Assembly: GCA_900469445.1 (NCBI GenBank)
Contig: UBXM01000016.1
Location: 1-64,000, forward strand
Source of the DNA: Hyphomicrobiales bacterium
GTDB lineage: Bacteria > Pseudomonadota > Alphaproteobacteria > Rhizobiales > Rhizobiaceae
DNA length: 64,000 nt
Reading direction: 5' to 3'
How positions within the stretch are numbered: position 1 is the stretch's first letter; each line of letters opens with the position of its first letter. The notes beneath the pieces were generated by a model. It ran no database searches and had not been told where the DNA came from. It saw only the letters and a program-made list of their open reading frames with translations. Both the position numbers and the translations under genes were made by a program. Positions 27,170-36,615 of the stretch are shown piece by piece.

Positions 27170-27417
27170 CGTTTTGCGCGCTGTGCCCTTTTGCGCTCGA
27201 TGAAGGCGTCGAAATCGAATTCCCGCGGCTCTCCCGAAGCTTCTCCTTCGTCGATCGCTGCCCGGATCGCCTCGATCTCGTCCTCTTCGCTTTCCTTCAG
27301 AAGCCGCAGCGCCTCTTCGATCACCTCGCTTTCGGAGGCATAATGTCCGTCATCCACCTGCTTCTTGACATAGGCGGCCGTTTCTTCATCCACCCTGATC
27401 GATATGATCTCGCCCAT
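27166..27417 (-). CDS. parD: ParD-type antitoxin
   Basis: An 83-residue antitoxin with an N-terminal ribbon-helix-helix DNA-binding part (ISIRVDEETAAYVKKQVDD, then YASESEVIEEALRLL) and an acidic C-terminal tail that would wrap the toxin. It is encoded upstream of and overlapping parE, the standard order. Autoregulation at its own promoter in the 102 bases shared with the divergent SDR gene is expected from the family. Confidence 0.92.
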   Translation of the reverse strand: MGEIISIRVDEETAAYVKKQVDDGHYASESEVIEEALRLLKESEEDEIEAIRAAIDEGEASGEPREFDFDAFIERKRAQRAKR

Positions 27418-27519
27418 CGGCTTGGCTCCGCTTCAATATCCCGTCATGTTGACGCGATAGCGATCAGTACCATATCCCGCCGGACCTTTGAACAGCAGCG
27501 TCATAGAGGAGATCGACCC

Positions 27520-28377
27520 ATGACCGTTACTCATCCCGCTCTGAAAAAGGACAATGTCGCCGTCATCACCGGAGCCGCTTCCGGCATCGGGCTTGCCACG
27601 GCCAAGGAATTTGCCCGCATCGGCCTTTCCGTCGTGCTTGTCGATCTGGAGGGCGAAAAGCTTGTCGAGGCCTGTCGTGAAGTGGCAGCGCTTGCGGAAG
27701 GCGGCGAGCATGACGTCGCGGCGATCGGCACCGACGTGTCGAAACCGGATGAACTCGCAGCTCTGGAGCGCGCTGTCATCCAGCGTTTCGGCCGGGTTCA
27801 TGTGCTGATGAACAATGCCGGCATCCAGCCCGGCAGCAGCATTTTCGGCCCGCAGGCCAATTGGGAAAACGTGCTCGCCGTCAACCTGATGGGCGTTATC
27901 AACGGCAGCCGCATCTTCGGCCCCGCCATGATCGCCCATGGCGAACCGGCTCTCATCATCAATACCGGCTCCAAACAGGGCATCACCACCCCGCCCGGCG
28001 ATCCCGCCTATAACGTCTCCAAATCCGGCGTAAAAACCTTCACCGAGGCGCTGCAGCATGAGCTGCGCAACACCGAAGGCTGCCAGGTTTCCGCACATCT
28101 TTTGATCCCCGGCTTCGTCTTCACCCCGCTTGCCGCGGGTGGCCGGACCGAGAAGCCGGAGGGCGCCTGGACTTCGGAACAGACGGTCGACTTTATGATC
28201 GAAAGCCTCGGTCGCGGCGATTTCTACATCCTGTGCCCCGACAACGATGTCGACCGGCCCACCGACGAACGCCGCATGGCCTGGGCAATCGGCGATGTCA
28301 TCGAAAACCGGCCGCCGCTTTCCCGCTGGCATCCGGATTTTGCCGATGCATCAAGGAAATTCATCAACGGCAGCTAA
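27520..28377 (+). CDS. SDR family oxidoreductase
   Basis: A 285-residue short-chain dehydrogenase/reductase. The cofactor loop TGAASGIG is near residue 18, the NNAG motif and the catalytic Ser in NTGSKQG are in order, and the YxxxK pair is in AYNVSKSGVK. The substrate is unknown. AGAGGAG precedes the ATG with good spacing; a much longer open frame back to 27145 runs across parD and is rejected. The C-terminal DRPTDERRMAWAIGDVIENRPPLSRWHPDF tail, here recognised by RRMAWAIGDVIENR, is seen in a specific SDR subgroup. Confidence 0.92.
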   Translation: MTVTHPALKKDNVAVITGAASGIGLATAKEFARIGLSVVLVDLEGEKLVEACREVAALAEGGEHDVAAIGTDVSKPDELAALERAVIQRFGRVHVLMNNAGIQPGSSIFGPQANWENVLAVNLMGVINGSRIFGPAMIAHGEPALIINTGSKQGITTPPGDPAYNVSKSGVKTFTEALQHELRNTEGCQVSAHLLIPGFVFTPLAAGGRTEKPEGAWTSEQTVDFMIESLGRGDFYILCPDNDVDRPTDERRMAWAIGDVIENRPPLSRWHPDFADASRKFINGS

Positions 28378-28447
28378 TATATTCATTTGGCAGAAGATCG
28401 AAAGCTGGATAACCATGCCGGCAATCATCCAGCTTTCGAGAACGACC

Positions 28448-29089
28448 ATGGAATTCCTGCCGAGCCTGCCCGCCCTTCTCGCCTTTACGGCAGCAGGGCT
28501 TCTTCTGGCGATCACACCCGGACCCGACATGACATTGTCGATCAGCCGCGCACTCGGCGAGGGCCGTCGGCCGGCGCTCTATACCGTGCTCGGAACCAGC
28601 CTCGGCGTGGTCTGCCACACGCTGCTCGTCGCCTTCGGTGTCTCGGCCCTGATCACGGCGTCCCCCACGGCGTTCTTCGTGCTCAAGACCGGCGGTGCCG
28701 CCTATCTCCTGTGGCTCGCCATACAGGCCGTCCGTTTCGGCTCGAAACTGTCGGTGGAAAAGGTCGAACGGCAGGAAAGCAGCGCGCTTGCCAACATTTC
28801 CGTCGGCTTCTGGGTCAACATCCTCAACCCCAAGGTCGTGATCTTCTTCATGACCTTCCTTCCGCAATTCGTCTCGGCCCACGACCCGCATGTGACGGGC
28901 AAGCTGATCTTCTTCGGGATCTATTTCATCCTCATCGGCATGCCGGTGAACCTGATCGTCGTATTGGCCGCGGACAAGCTTTCCGCATGGCTGCAGGCCA
29001 ATCCCAAAATCCTGCGCGGCATCGATTACACCTTCGCCGGCGTCTTCTCGATCTTTGCGGCGAAAATCTTCTTCACCCAGGCACGCTAA
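28448..29089 (+). CDS. LysE/RhtB family exporter
   Basis: A 213-residue membrane protein with about six transmembrane helices. The segment AAGLLLAITPGPDMTLSISR with the P-G-P motif after helix 1 and NILNPKVVIFFMTFLPQFV identify the amino-acid exporter family. The start at MEFLPSLP is chosen because upstream in-frame codons would run through the SDR gene. Substrates in the family are amino acids and homoserine lactones; which applies here is not known. Confidence 0.92.
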   Translation: MEFLPSLPALLAFTAAGLLLAITPGPDMTLSISRALGEGRRPALYTVLGTSLGVVCHTLLVAFGVSALITASPTAFFVLKTGGAAYLLWLAIQAVRFGSKLSVEKVERQESSALANISVGFWVNILNPKVVIFFMTFLPQFVSAHDPHVTGKLIFFGIYFILIGMPVNLIVVLAADKLSAWLQANPKILRGIDYTFAGVFSIFAAKIFFTQAR

Positions 29090-29125
29090 AAGTTGGCCCG
29101 CTGACAGATGGCAGGCTGACCGGCA

Positions 29126-29920
29126 TCAGCCGATCAGCAACGCATCGTCGTCCAGCGTTTCGCCGCGCATCTTGCGGAACATGGCGATCAGGTCCTCGAC
29201 CTGCAGGTCTTTGCGACTGTCCCCACTGACATCGAGAATGATTTCGCCACCATGCAGCATGATCGTACGGTGGCCGAAATCGAGTGCCTGACGCATGGAA
29301 TGCGTCACCATCAGCGTCGTCAGCTTGCGCTCGGCAACGACACGCTGGGTGAGCTTCATGATGAATTCCGCCATGCCCGGATCGAGCGCCGCCGTATGTT
29401 CATCGAGCAGCAGCACTTCCGAACCCGACAGCGTCGACATCACCAGCGACACGGCCTGACGCTGACCGCCGGACAGAAGGTCCATGCGGTCCTTCATGCG
29501 GTTTTCGAGGCCGAGATTGAGTTCGGAAATCCGATCCCGGAAAAGCTCGCGGCGACGTGGACCAAGCGCCGAACGCAGGCCGCGACGTTCACCACGGCGG
29601 GCGGCAAGAGCCAGATTTTCTTCGATGGACAGCGAACCGCAACTGCCGGTCAGCGGATCCTGAAACACGCGGGCAACGAGCCCGGCACGGGCCGAAGTCG
29701 ATTTGCGCGTCACGTCGGTATTGCCGATCATGACCTTGCCTTCATTCGCCAACACGTCGCCGGCAAGAACGCCGAGCAGGGTCGATTTGCCGGCACCGTT
29801 CGAACCGATGACGGTGACGAAGGAGCCTTCCTCGATCGTCAGGTTGACGCCCTTCAGCGCTTCCTTCTGCAGAGGCGTGCCCTTGCCGAAAGTGACATGG
29901 ATATTGCTGATATCGATCAC
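29126..29920 (-). CDS. TrpX-type ABC importer, ATP-binding protein
   Basis: A 264-residue ATPase starting with GTG; the codon overlaps the permease stop (GTGA). Walker A GSNGAGKST, Q-loop FQDPLTGSCG, signature LSGGQRQAVSLVM and Walker B EVLLLDEHTAALD are complete. The alanine in the signature helix and the DEH sequence in Walker B are common in this subfamily of importers for small organic solutes. It is the third gene of the operon binding protein-permease-ATPase. Confidence 0.92.
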   Translation of the reverse strand: MIDISNIHVTFGKGTPLQKEALKGVNLTIEEGSFVTVIGSNGAGKSTLLGVLAGDVLANEGKVMIGNTDVTRKSTSARAGLVARVFQDPLTGSCGSLSIEENLALAARRGERRGLRSALGPRRRELFRDRISELNLGLENRMKDRMDLLSGGQRQAVSLVMSTLSGSEVLLLDEHTAALDPGMAEFIMKLTQRVVAERKLTTLMVTHSMRQALDFGHRTIMLHGGEIILDVSGDSRKDLQVEDLIAMFRKMRGETLDDDALLIG

Positions 29921-30816
29921 GACGAAGCCCCCCGGCGCAAGCGCGGCAGAACGAGCGCCACAGCGACCAGAACGGCGGTGACGAGATTGAGGTCGGATGC
30001 CTTGAGGCCCAGCGCATCCGTCGAAAGCGCCACCTGAATGGCGATACGGTAGAGGATCGAGCCGACGACGCAGCCGATCAACGCCAGCAGAATACCGCGC
30101 GCCCCGAACAGCGTTTCGCCGATGATGACAGCCGCCAGACCGACAACGATGGTGCCGACACCGGACGTGACATCGGCAAAACCATTGGTCTGCGCAAACA
30201 ATGCGCCACCCAGCGCCACCAGCGCGTTGGAGAGGGCGAGGCCCAGATAGACCTGCCAGCTGGTATCGATGCCCTGCGCCCTCGACATGCGCGGATTGGC
30301 GCCCGTCGCCCGCATGGCAAGCCCGGCATCGCTTTCGAGAAAACGCCAGACGGCGATGACGGCAATCACAACCAGAATACCGACAAATAGCGGGCGGACA
30401 TACACTTCCCGCAGCCCGAGGCCGTAGAACGGACTCAGCATCGTATCGGCATTGATCAGCGCCACGTTCGGCTTGCCCATCACCCGAAGGTTGACGGAGA
30501 AGAGCGCGATCATCGTCAGGATCGATGCCAGCAGGTTGAGGATGCGGAAACGAACATTGAGGAACGCCGTCACCATGCCGGCAGCGGCGCCGGCAACCAT
30601 CGCCACACCGGCCGCAAGCCACGGATTGACGCCGATCGTGATCAGCACGGCGGCAACGGCCGCACCGAGCGGGAACGAGCCGTCGACGGTCAGGTCGGGA
30701 AAATCGAGCACCCGAAAGGCGAGAAATACTCCGATGGCAACGAAGGCGAAAACCAGCCCCAGTTCCACTGCGCCCCAGAAGGCGATCTGACTAAGCACCT
30801 TTCGTGCTCCCCTCAT
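29917..30816 (-). CDS. TrpX-type ABC importer, permease
   Basis: A 299-residue permease of the branched-chain amino acid / COG4120 type with eight to nine transmembrane helices. The segment FRVLDFPDLTVDGSFPLGAA is typical of this subgroup, as is RATGANPRMSRAQGID, which is the loop contacting the ATPase. It lies between the binding-protein gene and the ATPase gene and overlaps the latter by four bases. Substrate unknown. Confidence 0.92.
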   Translation of the reverse strand: MRGARKVLSQIAFWGAVELGLVFAFVAIGVFLAFRVLDFPDLTVDGSFPLGAAVAAVLITIGVNPWLAAGVAMVAGAAAGMVTAFLNVRFRILNLLASILTMIALFSVNLRVMGKPNVALINADTMLSPFYGLGLREVYVRPLFVGILVVIAVIAVWRFLESDAGLAMRATGANPRMSRAQGIDTSWQVYLGLALSNALVALGGALFAQTNGFADVTSGVGTIVVGLAAVIIGETLFGARGILLALIGCVVGSILYRIAIQVALSTDALGLKASDLNLVTAVLVAVALVLPRLRRGASS

Positions 30817-30850
30817 TATCCAGCGCGTTTCGCGCCGTTTGGTCGTCGGT

Positions 30851-30883
30851 CACACCGGATGACATGTTTCGTCACCCGGTGTG
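30851..30883 (-). terminator. Intercistronic hairpin between binding protein and permease
   Basis: CACACCGG (30851-30858) pairs with CCGGTGTG (30876-30883), and inside it TGAC pairs with GTCA across one mismatch, leaving a 7-base loop. There is no T-tract on the minus strand. It lies 17 bases after the binding-protein stop, where it could stabilise that message or reduce readthrough into the permease. Confidence 0.7.
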
Positions 30884-30899
30884 GTGGTGAATGAACGTC

Positions 30900-31853
30900 T
30901 TATTCGACGGTGCGCGTGGCGCGCGATACGACGCCTTCCGGCAGGGTCACGCCCATGCGGGTGGCAGCACCCTTGTTGATGACGAGATCGGTGCCTGCAG
31001 CGACATTGACCGGAATATCGCCCGGCGCTTCGCCCTTGAGGATGCGCACGACGATCGCGCCGGTCTGCTTGCCGACATCGAAATAGTTGAAGCCGAGCGC
31101 AGCAACGGCACCACGATCGACCGAGCCGGTATCGGCAGCATAAAGCGGGATCTTGGCTTCTTCGGCAACGCCGACAGCCGCTTCGAAGGCGGATACGATC
31201 GTGTTGTCGGTCGGGATGTAGAAGACGTCGGCACGGCCAACCAGCGCGCGTGCGGCACCCTGTACTTCAGCCGACTTGGTGGCAACCGACTCGACAACGG
31301 TCATGTTGCTCTTGGCGGCTTCTTCCTTGAGGGCAGCCAGGATCGAAATCGAATTGGTTTCAGCCGTGTTGTAGAGGAAACCGATCGACTTGGCGTTCGG
31401 CGAGATTTCCTTGATCAGCTTGATATGCTCGGCAACCGGCGACATGTCGGAAAGACCGGTGACGTTGCGGCCCGGCTTTGCCACGTCCTTGACGAGCTGC
31501 GCGCCGACCGGATCGGAAACGGCGGTGAAGACGACCGGGATGTCACGGGTGGCGGAAACCACGGCCTGAGCGGACGGCGTAGAAATCGGCACGATCACGG
31601 TCGGCTCTTCGCCGACGAACTGACGGGCGATCTGCGCTGCCGTGCCGGGATTGCCCTGCGCGGATTCGTAGAGGAACTTGAGGTTTTCGCCATCCTTGTA
31701 ACCTGCCTCGACCAGAGCTTCCTTGACGCCATCGCGAACGGCATCGAGTGCCGGATGCTCAACGATAGCGGTGACGGCTACGGTAACATCCGCAGCCTTG
31801 ACGGGCATGGCAAGAGCCGCCGTCGCGGCAAGGGCGAGAATGAGTGTGCGCAT
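30900..31853 (-). CDS. TrpX-type ABC importer, periplasmic binding protein
   Basis: A 317-residue solute-binding protein of the ABC_sub_bind family (PF04392-like). A signal peptide (MRTLILALAATAALAMPVKA) is followed by the family core AIVEHPALDAVRDGVKEAL, GNPGTAAQIARQFVGE, and DIPVVFTAVSDPVGAQLV. In Firmicutes relatives are linked to tryptophan or other aromatic amino acids; in rhizobia the ligand is unknown. It is first in the operon, with the hairpin following it. Confidence 0.92.
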   Translation of the reverse strand: MRTLILALAATAALAMPVKAADVTVAVTAIVEHPALDAVRDGVKEALVEAGYKDGENLKFLYESAQGNPGTAAQIARQFVGEEPTVIVPISTPSAQAVVSATRDIPVVFTAVSDPVGAQLVKDVAKPGRNVTGLSDMSPVAEHIKLIKEISPNAKSIGFLYNTAETNSISILAALKEEAAKSNMTVVESVATKSAEVQGAARALVGRADVFYIPTDNTIVSAFEAAVGVAEEAKIPLYAADTGSVDRGAVAALGFNYFDVGKQTGAIVVRILKGEAPGDIPVNVAAGTDLVINKGAATRMGVTLPEGVVSRATRTVE

Positions 31854-32021
31854 AGGTTTCCTCCAGGCAGATTTCAGCTTTCCGGCTTATTATGGAGCCG
31901 GCAGCGGGAAATCAACAAAGACCTGACTGCAGCAGGCGATCCGCGGGCGACCGACACCTTCTTTTGACGGTTCTGTAACAGTTGCATCACGGTGCAGCGC
32001 AAGGCCCTTGCAGAATATTTA

Positions 32022-32035
32022 GTTTTGATCCAAAC
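32022..32035. promoter_or_regulatory. Candidate MarR operator
   Basis: GTTTTGATCCAAAC is a 14-base palindrome with a single mismatch pair, lying 37 bases before the GTG start of the MarR gene and within the shared region with the ABC operon. The position fits an autoregulated operator controlling the regulator-exporter pair downstream. Confidence 0.45.
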
Positions 32036-32072
32036 AATTTGAATTCACAGAAATCAAGATGACCCAAAGGCC

Positions 32073-32510
32073 GTGTTCGGTGGCGCCATTGTCGTACTGG
32101 CGCGCCGGTGGCGTCAGTTTGTCGATGAAAGGCTCGCAAAAAGCGGGCTGACCGATGCAAGCTGGACGCCGCTCATCTACCTCCACCGCTTGGGAGACGG
32201 CCTGCTTCAGAAGGAGCTGGCAGCAGCCTCCGGTCTCGACGAGTCCAGCCTGGTGCGGCTGGTCGACATCCTGTCGCAACGCGGCCTTCTGGAGCGCCGG
32301 GTCGATCCGGACGACCGGCGAGCCCGCAGGCTTCACCTGACCGAAGACGGCAAGAAAACCGCCGCCGCCATCCGGATGCAGCTCGTCGCGCTCGAAAAAG
32401 ATCTGCTGGATGATTTCAGCGACGAAGACGTCGCCGCCATGCTGCGCATCTGCGAACGCGTCGAAGAGAAGATCGAAAAGGCCAAGGCCGCGGCAAGGGC
32501 GCGAGGATGA
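32073..32510 (+). CDS. MarR family transcriptional regulator
   Basis: A 145-residue winged-helix regulator. The recognition part GLLQKELAAASGLDESSLVRL, recognisable by KELAAASGLDESSLVR, and the wing DPDDRRARRLHLT are clear. It starts with GTG after an AAAGG sequence. The stop overlaps the ATG of the FUSC gene (ATGA), so the regulator and transporter form a coupled pair, as in aromatic-acid efflux systems. Confidence 0.93.
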   Translation: MFGGAIVVLARRWRQFVDERLAKSGLTDASWTPLIYLHRLGDGLLQKELAAASGLDESSLVRLVDILSQRGLLERRVDPDDRRARRLHLTEDGKKTAAAIRMQLVALEKDLLDDFSDEDVAAMLRICERVEEKIEKAKAAARARG

Positions 32511-34387
32511 TCACATTTTCGGCCTTTCGCGATATCGACCCCGCGCGCCTGCGTTTCACCGCCCGCACGGCGATCGCCTCCTGTCTGGCGCTGGGCATAG
32601 GCACACTGATCGGACTTGACCACCCGCAATGGGCTGCAATGACGGTCTGGATCACCGCGCTGCCGACAAAAGGACAGCGGCTGGAACGAAGCCTTGCCCG
32701 CGTTGCCGGAACCATCGCCGGCGCACTGGCCGGCGTCGGCCTCGTGGCTCTGGCCGGCAATTCCCCGGGCGGCATCGTCTTCGGCTTGACGCTCTGGCTC
32801 GGACTATGCGCGGGCGTCGGAAATCTTCTCACCGGCCCCGCCTCCTATATCAGTCTTCTCGCCGGATATTCCGCGGCCATGGTCGCCCTCCTCGGCTACG
32901 GTCACGACACCCCGCTCTGGACGCTCGCAATCGATCGCATTGCCACGATCTGCCTGGGTGGCGCGGTCGGCACGATTGTCGCCCTGATCGTCTCCCCAGG
33001 ACCTGCACCGGTCGACATCTCCCGACGTCTGTTGAACCTGATGCATGCCTGCCTCGACCATGTCGACGCGGGAGGAACCGACCGAAATCAGCGTGCAGCC
33101 CTGATCCTGGAGATTGCCGCGCTGGACGAAAGTCTCGACATCGCATCCGCCGGTTCGCTGAGCATTCGCAGGAAGGCTCGCGATATCCGCAAACTCCTCT
33201 CCGTCCTCACCGAGCTGGTGCTGGATACGTGGTCGCCACCCGGTCCAAAAGCGAAAGGCCCGGCTCTGGCCGATGAAGAGGGTAGCGAGGGTCGGAACGA
33301 TATAACCGCACGGCTGGACCGGATTGCCGCCGACCCCGAATACACCTCTTCGCGACACGCCGCACAATTCGGAGCCTTGCCGCAGCTATGGCAGCGCGCA
33401 AACCAGACCGCACGATGGATCGGAAAATTGCCGGATCGTCCGGCACCCATCCCGTTGCACATAGACTGGATAGGCGCCCGTTATGCGGCAGCGAGATCGG
33501 CGGGAGCGGTCGCCGTCACCGGATTGATATGGATCGCGACCGGCTGGCCGCTTGGGCCCTATATGGTCATGGGCGCCGCCATCATGACATCGGTCTTTTC
33601 GACCTTCCCCAATCCCGGCCTGCAGATGCGCTGGGTGGTCGGCGGCTCCTTCATCGGCGCCCTCGCCGCAATTTCCGCCCTTGTCTTCATCACGCCGATG
33701 GCGCAGAGCGCCGGTCTTGCCGCGCTACTCACCATGCCTCTCATGCTTCTCGGCATGCTGGTCATGGCGCATCGCCGCATCGGGCCGGCCGGCATGGAAT
33801 ACAATCTCATTTACCTGCTGATGATGAACCCGAATGTGCCGGCAAACCCCGAGCCTCAAGATGTGCTCCTGCAGGCCTTTGCAGTCCTGCTCGGCCCTAT
33901 CAGCGCCTATGTCGCTTTTGTCGCCGTTCCCATGGATACACGCCGGCGGCTGGATTTCATCATCCGGCTGATGGTGCATGAACTGGCCTCGATGGCTAGA
34001 GGCGCATTCGACAGCCCCGAACGCCACAGGCATTGGCGCATGCGCATCCACCACCGTCTCGTGATGCTGGCGCGCTGGAGCGAAAAAAGCGGAAAGGCAG
34101 GAGATTTTGCCGCCGATGGCGGCATGGGAACCTTGCAGCTGGGAACCAGCCTGCGGATGATCCGCGACATGATGGCCGAACAAAACCTTGCCTCTGGCGC
34201 AAGGCGTCCGCTCCGGGCCGCCCTGCTGAGCATCGCCCGCCTTTCCCGTGATCCGGCTCGGGTGGAGAAGGCTTTCAGAAAGGCCGCCGAAAAACTGCAG
34301 GCGGCGCATCCACAGAACGCCGCCCGGCTGAACGAGACGGCCGCTCTTGTCGCGGCCAATCAGGATTTCTTTCGCCGGGCCGGTTGA
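32507..34387 (+). CDS. FUSC family inner-membrane efflux protein
   Basis: A 626-residue protein with two blocks of transmembrane helices (roughly residues 20-160 and 325-470) and cytoplasmic regions after each, the pattern of the fusaric acid resistance / AaeB / YccS family. The segment HPQWAAMTVWITALPTKGQR is typical of the first helix pair. The family exports aromatic acids and related toxic compounds. No periplasmic adaptor (HlyD type) or outer-membrane gene lies next to it. It is coupled to the MarR gene upstream. Confidence 0.9.
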   Translation: MITFSAFRDIDPARLRFTARTAIASCLALGIGTLIGLDHPQWAAMTVWITALPTKGQRLERSLARVAGTIAGALAGVGLVALAGNSPGGIVFGLTLWLGLCAGVGNLLTGPASYISLLAGYSAAMVALLGYGHDTPLWTLAIDRIATICLGGAVGTIVALIVSPGPAPVDISRRLLNLMHACLDHVDAGGTDRNQRAALILEIAALDESLDIASAGSLSIRRKARDIRKLLSVLTELVLDTWSPPGPKAKGPALADEEGSEGRNDITARLDRIAADPEYTSSRHAAQFGALPQLWQRANQTARWIGKLPDRPAPIPLHIDWIGARYAAARSAGAVAVTGLIWIATGWPLGPYMVMGAAIMTSVFSTFPNPGLQMRWVVGGSFIGALAAISALVFITPMAQSAGLAALLTMPLMLLGMLVMAHRRIGPAGMEYNLIYLLMMNPNVPANPEPQDVLLQAFAVLLGPISAYVAFVAVPMDTRRRLDFIIRLMVHELASMARGAFDSPERHRHWRMRIHHRLVMLARWSEKSGKAGDFAADGGMGTLQLGTSLRMIRDMMAEQNLASGARRPLRAALLSIARLSRDPARVEKAFRKAAEKLQAAHPQNAARLNETAALVAANQDFFRRAG

Positions 34388-34399
34388 GCCGCAACGATA

Positions 34400-35644
34400 T
34401 CAATCGTCGTCTTCGCCGTGACCGGCGATCATCATCGCCTCGAAGGCCAGACGTTCGGTCTTGCGCATGCGCTCCGATTCAGACTTCAGCTGGCCACAGG
34501 CGGCAAGGATGTCACGGCCGCGCGGCGTGCGGATCGGCGAGGCATAACCGGCCTGATTGATGAAATCGGCAAACTTCTCGATCGTCGCCCAGTCGGAGCA
34601 CTGATAGTTGGTGCCCGGCCACGGGTTGAACGGGATGAGATTGATCTTTGCCGGAATGCCCTTCAACAGCTGAACCATCAGCTTGGCATCCTCAAGGCTG
34701 TCGTTGACATCCTTCAGCATCACATATTCGAAAGTGATGCGACGGGCGTTCGACAGGCTCGGATAGGCGCGGCAGGCGTCGAGCAGTTCCTTCAGCGGGT
34801 ACTTCTTGTTGATCGGCACCAGCATGTCGCGCAGCTCGTCACGCACGGCATGCAGCGAGATCGCCAGCATCACGCCGATTTCCTCGCCGGTGCGGTAGAT
34901 TTCAGGCACGACGCCCGAGGTCGACAGCGTCACGCGGCGTTTCGACAAAGACAGACCGTCGCCATCGGTTGCGATCAGAAGTGCTGTCTTGACGCTCTCG
35001 AAATTGTAGAGCGGCTCGCCCATGCCCATCATCACGATATTGGTGACCTTGCGCTCGCCGGTCGGCACGAAAGCGCCGGGCGGCGTATCGGCTCCCGGAA
35101 AATCGCCCAGCCGGTCGCGAGCGAGCAGGAGCTGCGAGAGGATTTCCTCTGCCGTCAGGTTGCGCACCAGCTTCTGTGTGCCGGTGTGACAGAAGGAGCA
35201 GGTCAGCGTGCAGCCGACCTGGCTGGAAATGCACAGCGTGCCGCGGCCCTCTTCCGGGATATAGACGGTTTCGATCTCGACCGGACGGCCGGCGCCGCGC
35301 GAGGGAAAGCGCAACAGCCACTTGCGGGTACCGTCATTGGAGATCTGCTCCTCGACGATCTCCGGCCGGGCAATGGTGAAATGCTCTTTCAGCATCTCGC
35401 GCATGTCCTTGGCGACATTGGTCATCGCATCGAAATCGGACACGCCGCGGATATAGAGCCAGTGCCACAGCTGGTTGACGCGCATGCGCAGCTGCTTTTC
35501 CGGCACGCCCTTTTCATGCAGGGCTTTTGCCATCTGCGGCCGCGTCAGGCCGATCAGCGACGGCTTGGTGGTGAAAAGATCCGGATTGGCGACCAGCGGC
35601 TTCTTGGCGATGGCGCCGGGGGCAAAGGCCTCTGTGACTGACAT
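34400..35644 (-). CDS. rlmN: Dual-specificity 23S rRNA/tRNA methyltransferase RlmN
   Basis: Radical SAM enzyme that methylates C2 of A2503 in 23S rRNA and of A37 in some tRNAs. The 414-residue protein has the CxxxCxxC cluster motif in [15 protein letters not shown], the GMGEPLYNF segment, the [12 protein letters not shown] segment and the C-terminal catalytic cysteine in [11 protein letters not shown]. The N-terminal domain carries the [14 protein letters not shown] segment. It is encoded alone, downstream of the ialB-like gene on the same strand. Confidence 0.97.
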   Translation of the reverse strand: MSVTEAFAPGAIAKKPLVANPDLFTTKPSLIGLTRPQMAKALHEKGVPEKQLRMRVNQLWHWLYIRGVSDFDAMTNVAKDMREMLKEHFTIARPEIVEEQISNDGTRKWLLRFPSRGAGRPVEIETVYIPEEGRGTLCISSQVGCTLTCSFCHTGTQKLVRNLTAEEILSQLLLARDRLGDFPGADTPPGAFVPTGERKVTNIVMMGMGEPLYNFESVKTALLIATDGDGLSLSKRRVTLSTSGVVPEIYRTGEEIGVMLAISLHAVRDELRDMLVPINKKYPLKELLDACRAYPSLSNARRITFEYVMLKDVNDSLEDAKLMVQLLKGIPAKINLIPFNPWPGTNYQCSDWATIEKFADFINQAGYASPIRTPRGRDILAACGQLKSESERMRKTERLAFEAMMIAGHGEDDD

Positions 35645-35812
35645 TTTTTATCCCGTTCGAGCACATGACCATCGCCACCGCGGGTCGGCGGAAGGGTTTG
35701 GGCATGTCTGTGCGTGAAACCTGTTTCGGTCGCGGCAACATCAGGCCCGACCATGTTGAGCGCGCCTGTAGCATCAAAATGGGGCCAAGTCACGCTGTCT
35801 TCAAGAAACACG

Positions 35813-35836
35813 AAAGGCCGATCCATGGACCGGCCT
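35813..35836 (-). terminator. Hairpin downstream of the IalB gene
   Basis: AAGGCCG (35813-35819) pairs with CGGCCTT (35830-35836), with a further short inner stem. On the minus strand it is followed by TCGTGTTTCTTG, which is T-rich but interrupted. It lies 24 bases after the IalB stop, so it probably ends that transcript. Confidence 0.5.
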
Positions 35837-35860
35837 TCGTCAGCACATGTGGCGCAGCGA

Positions 35861-36364
35861 TTACTTGCAGGTTTCGATCTGCTTGAGCGCTGCGGAAATG
35901 CCGGAAAGGGAATAGGCGTAGGATGTCTTGGTGCCACGACCGGACACGGCGGTGACGCTCATCGAGCTGCCGCTCTTCATCGCATTGACGAGGGCCGGCT
36001 CTTCGGCAGCATTTTCGACCCAGGCTGCCTTTTCCTTGGTGAACATGGTGAAGTTCTTGCCATCGATGGTGACAGTCACCTTCGAATTGGCCTGCAGCGC
36101 ATAACCAACCATGGCCTGCGGCTCATAGGAAACGCTCTGGCCCGGACGCTGGGATACGATGAAGAAAATATCGCCGTGATCGACATTGGCCGGTTCCTTG
36201 GTGGTGGGAACCGAAAGAACGTAGCAGACCGTGCTGTTGCCGGACTTGTAGGAATATGCGCCCCATGCCTTGAACTGCTGGATACGGGTCGGCGTCTGGG
36301 CCGAGGCGATTCCTGCGCTTACGACGGTAAGAGCAAGGGCGAGTGCGACTGTGCGTACGGACAT
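35861..36364 (-). CDS. Invasion-associated locus B family protein
   Basis: A 167-residue exported protein: signal peptide MSVRTVALALALTVVSAG ending near ASAQ, then the IalB domain with WGAYSYKSGNSTVCYVLS, the GDIFFIVSQRPGQS segment and two cysteines likely to form a disulphide. The family is named after a Bartonella factor for erythrocyte entry, but it is widespread in Rhizobiales and its general role in the envelope is unknown. CAGGAAATC precedes the ATG. It diverges from the ECF sigma gene. Confidence 0.92.
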   Translation of the reverse strand: MSVRTVALALALTVVSAGIASAQTPTRIQQFKAWGAYSYKSGNSTVCYVLSVPTTKEPANVDHGDIFFIVSQRPGQSVSYEPQAMVGYALQANSKVTVTIDGKNFTMFTKEKAAWVENAAEEPALVNAMKSGSSMSVTAVSGRGTKTSYAYSLSGISAALKQIETCK

Positions 36365-36615
36365 GATTTCCTGCCGGGTTTGTTATACGTGACGCTTCAA
36401 CAGTGAGGGTGGGTGAAGCGGGCCATGATCTGGTTCATTTTGACTTAATTCTGGTTACCAATCCGTCAACACCGGAATGGCTACGCGCTCGCCTGGGCGT
36501 GCTGTCAATGACACAAGGAATAGGGCAACAGTTTGTCCTCTTCCAAACTCCGGCAATGACATTAGTATAGAGGCATAGATGCGAGCCTAGGCTTTGAAAG
36601 AATTGCGTAGTTTGG

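Noticed and set aside
35645-35860. Small frame between IalB and rlmN genes
   Set aside because: An open frame continues from this spacer into rlmN, but it has no ribosome-binding site and no family features; only the hairpin at 35813-35836 is supported.
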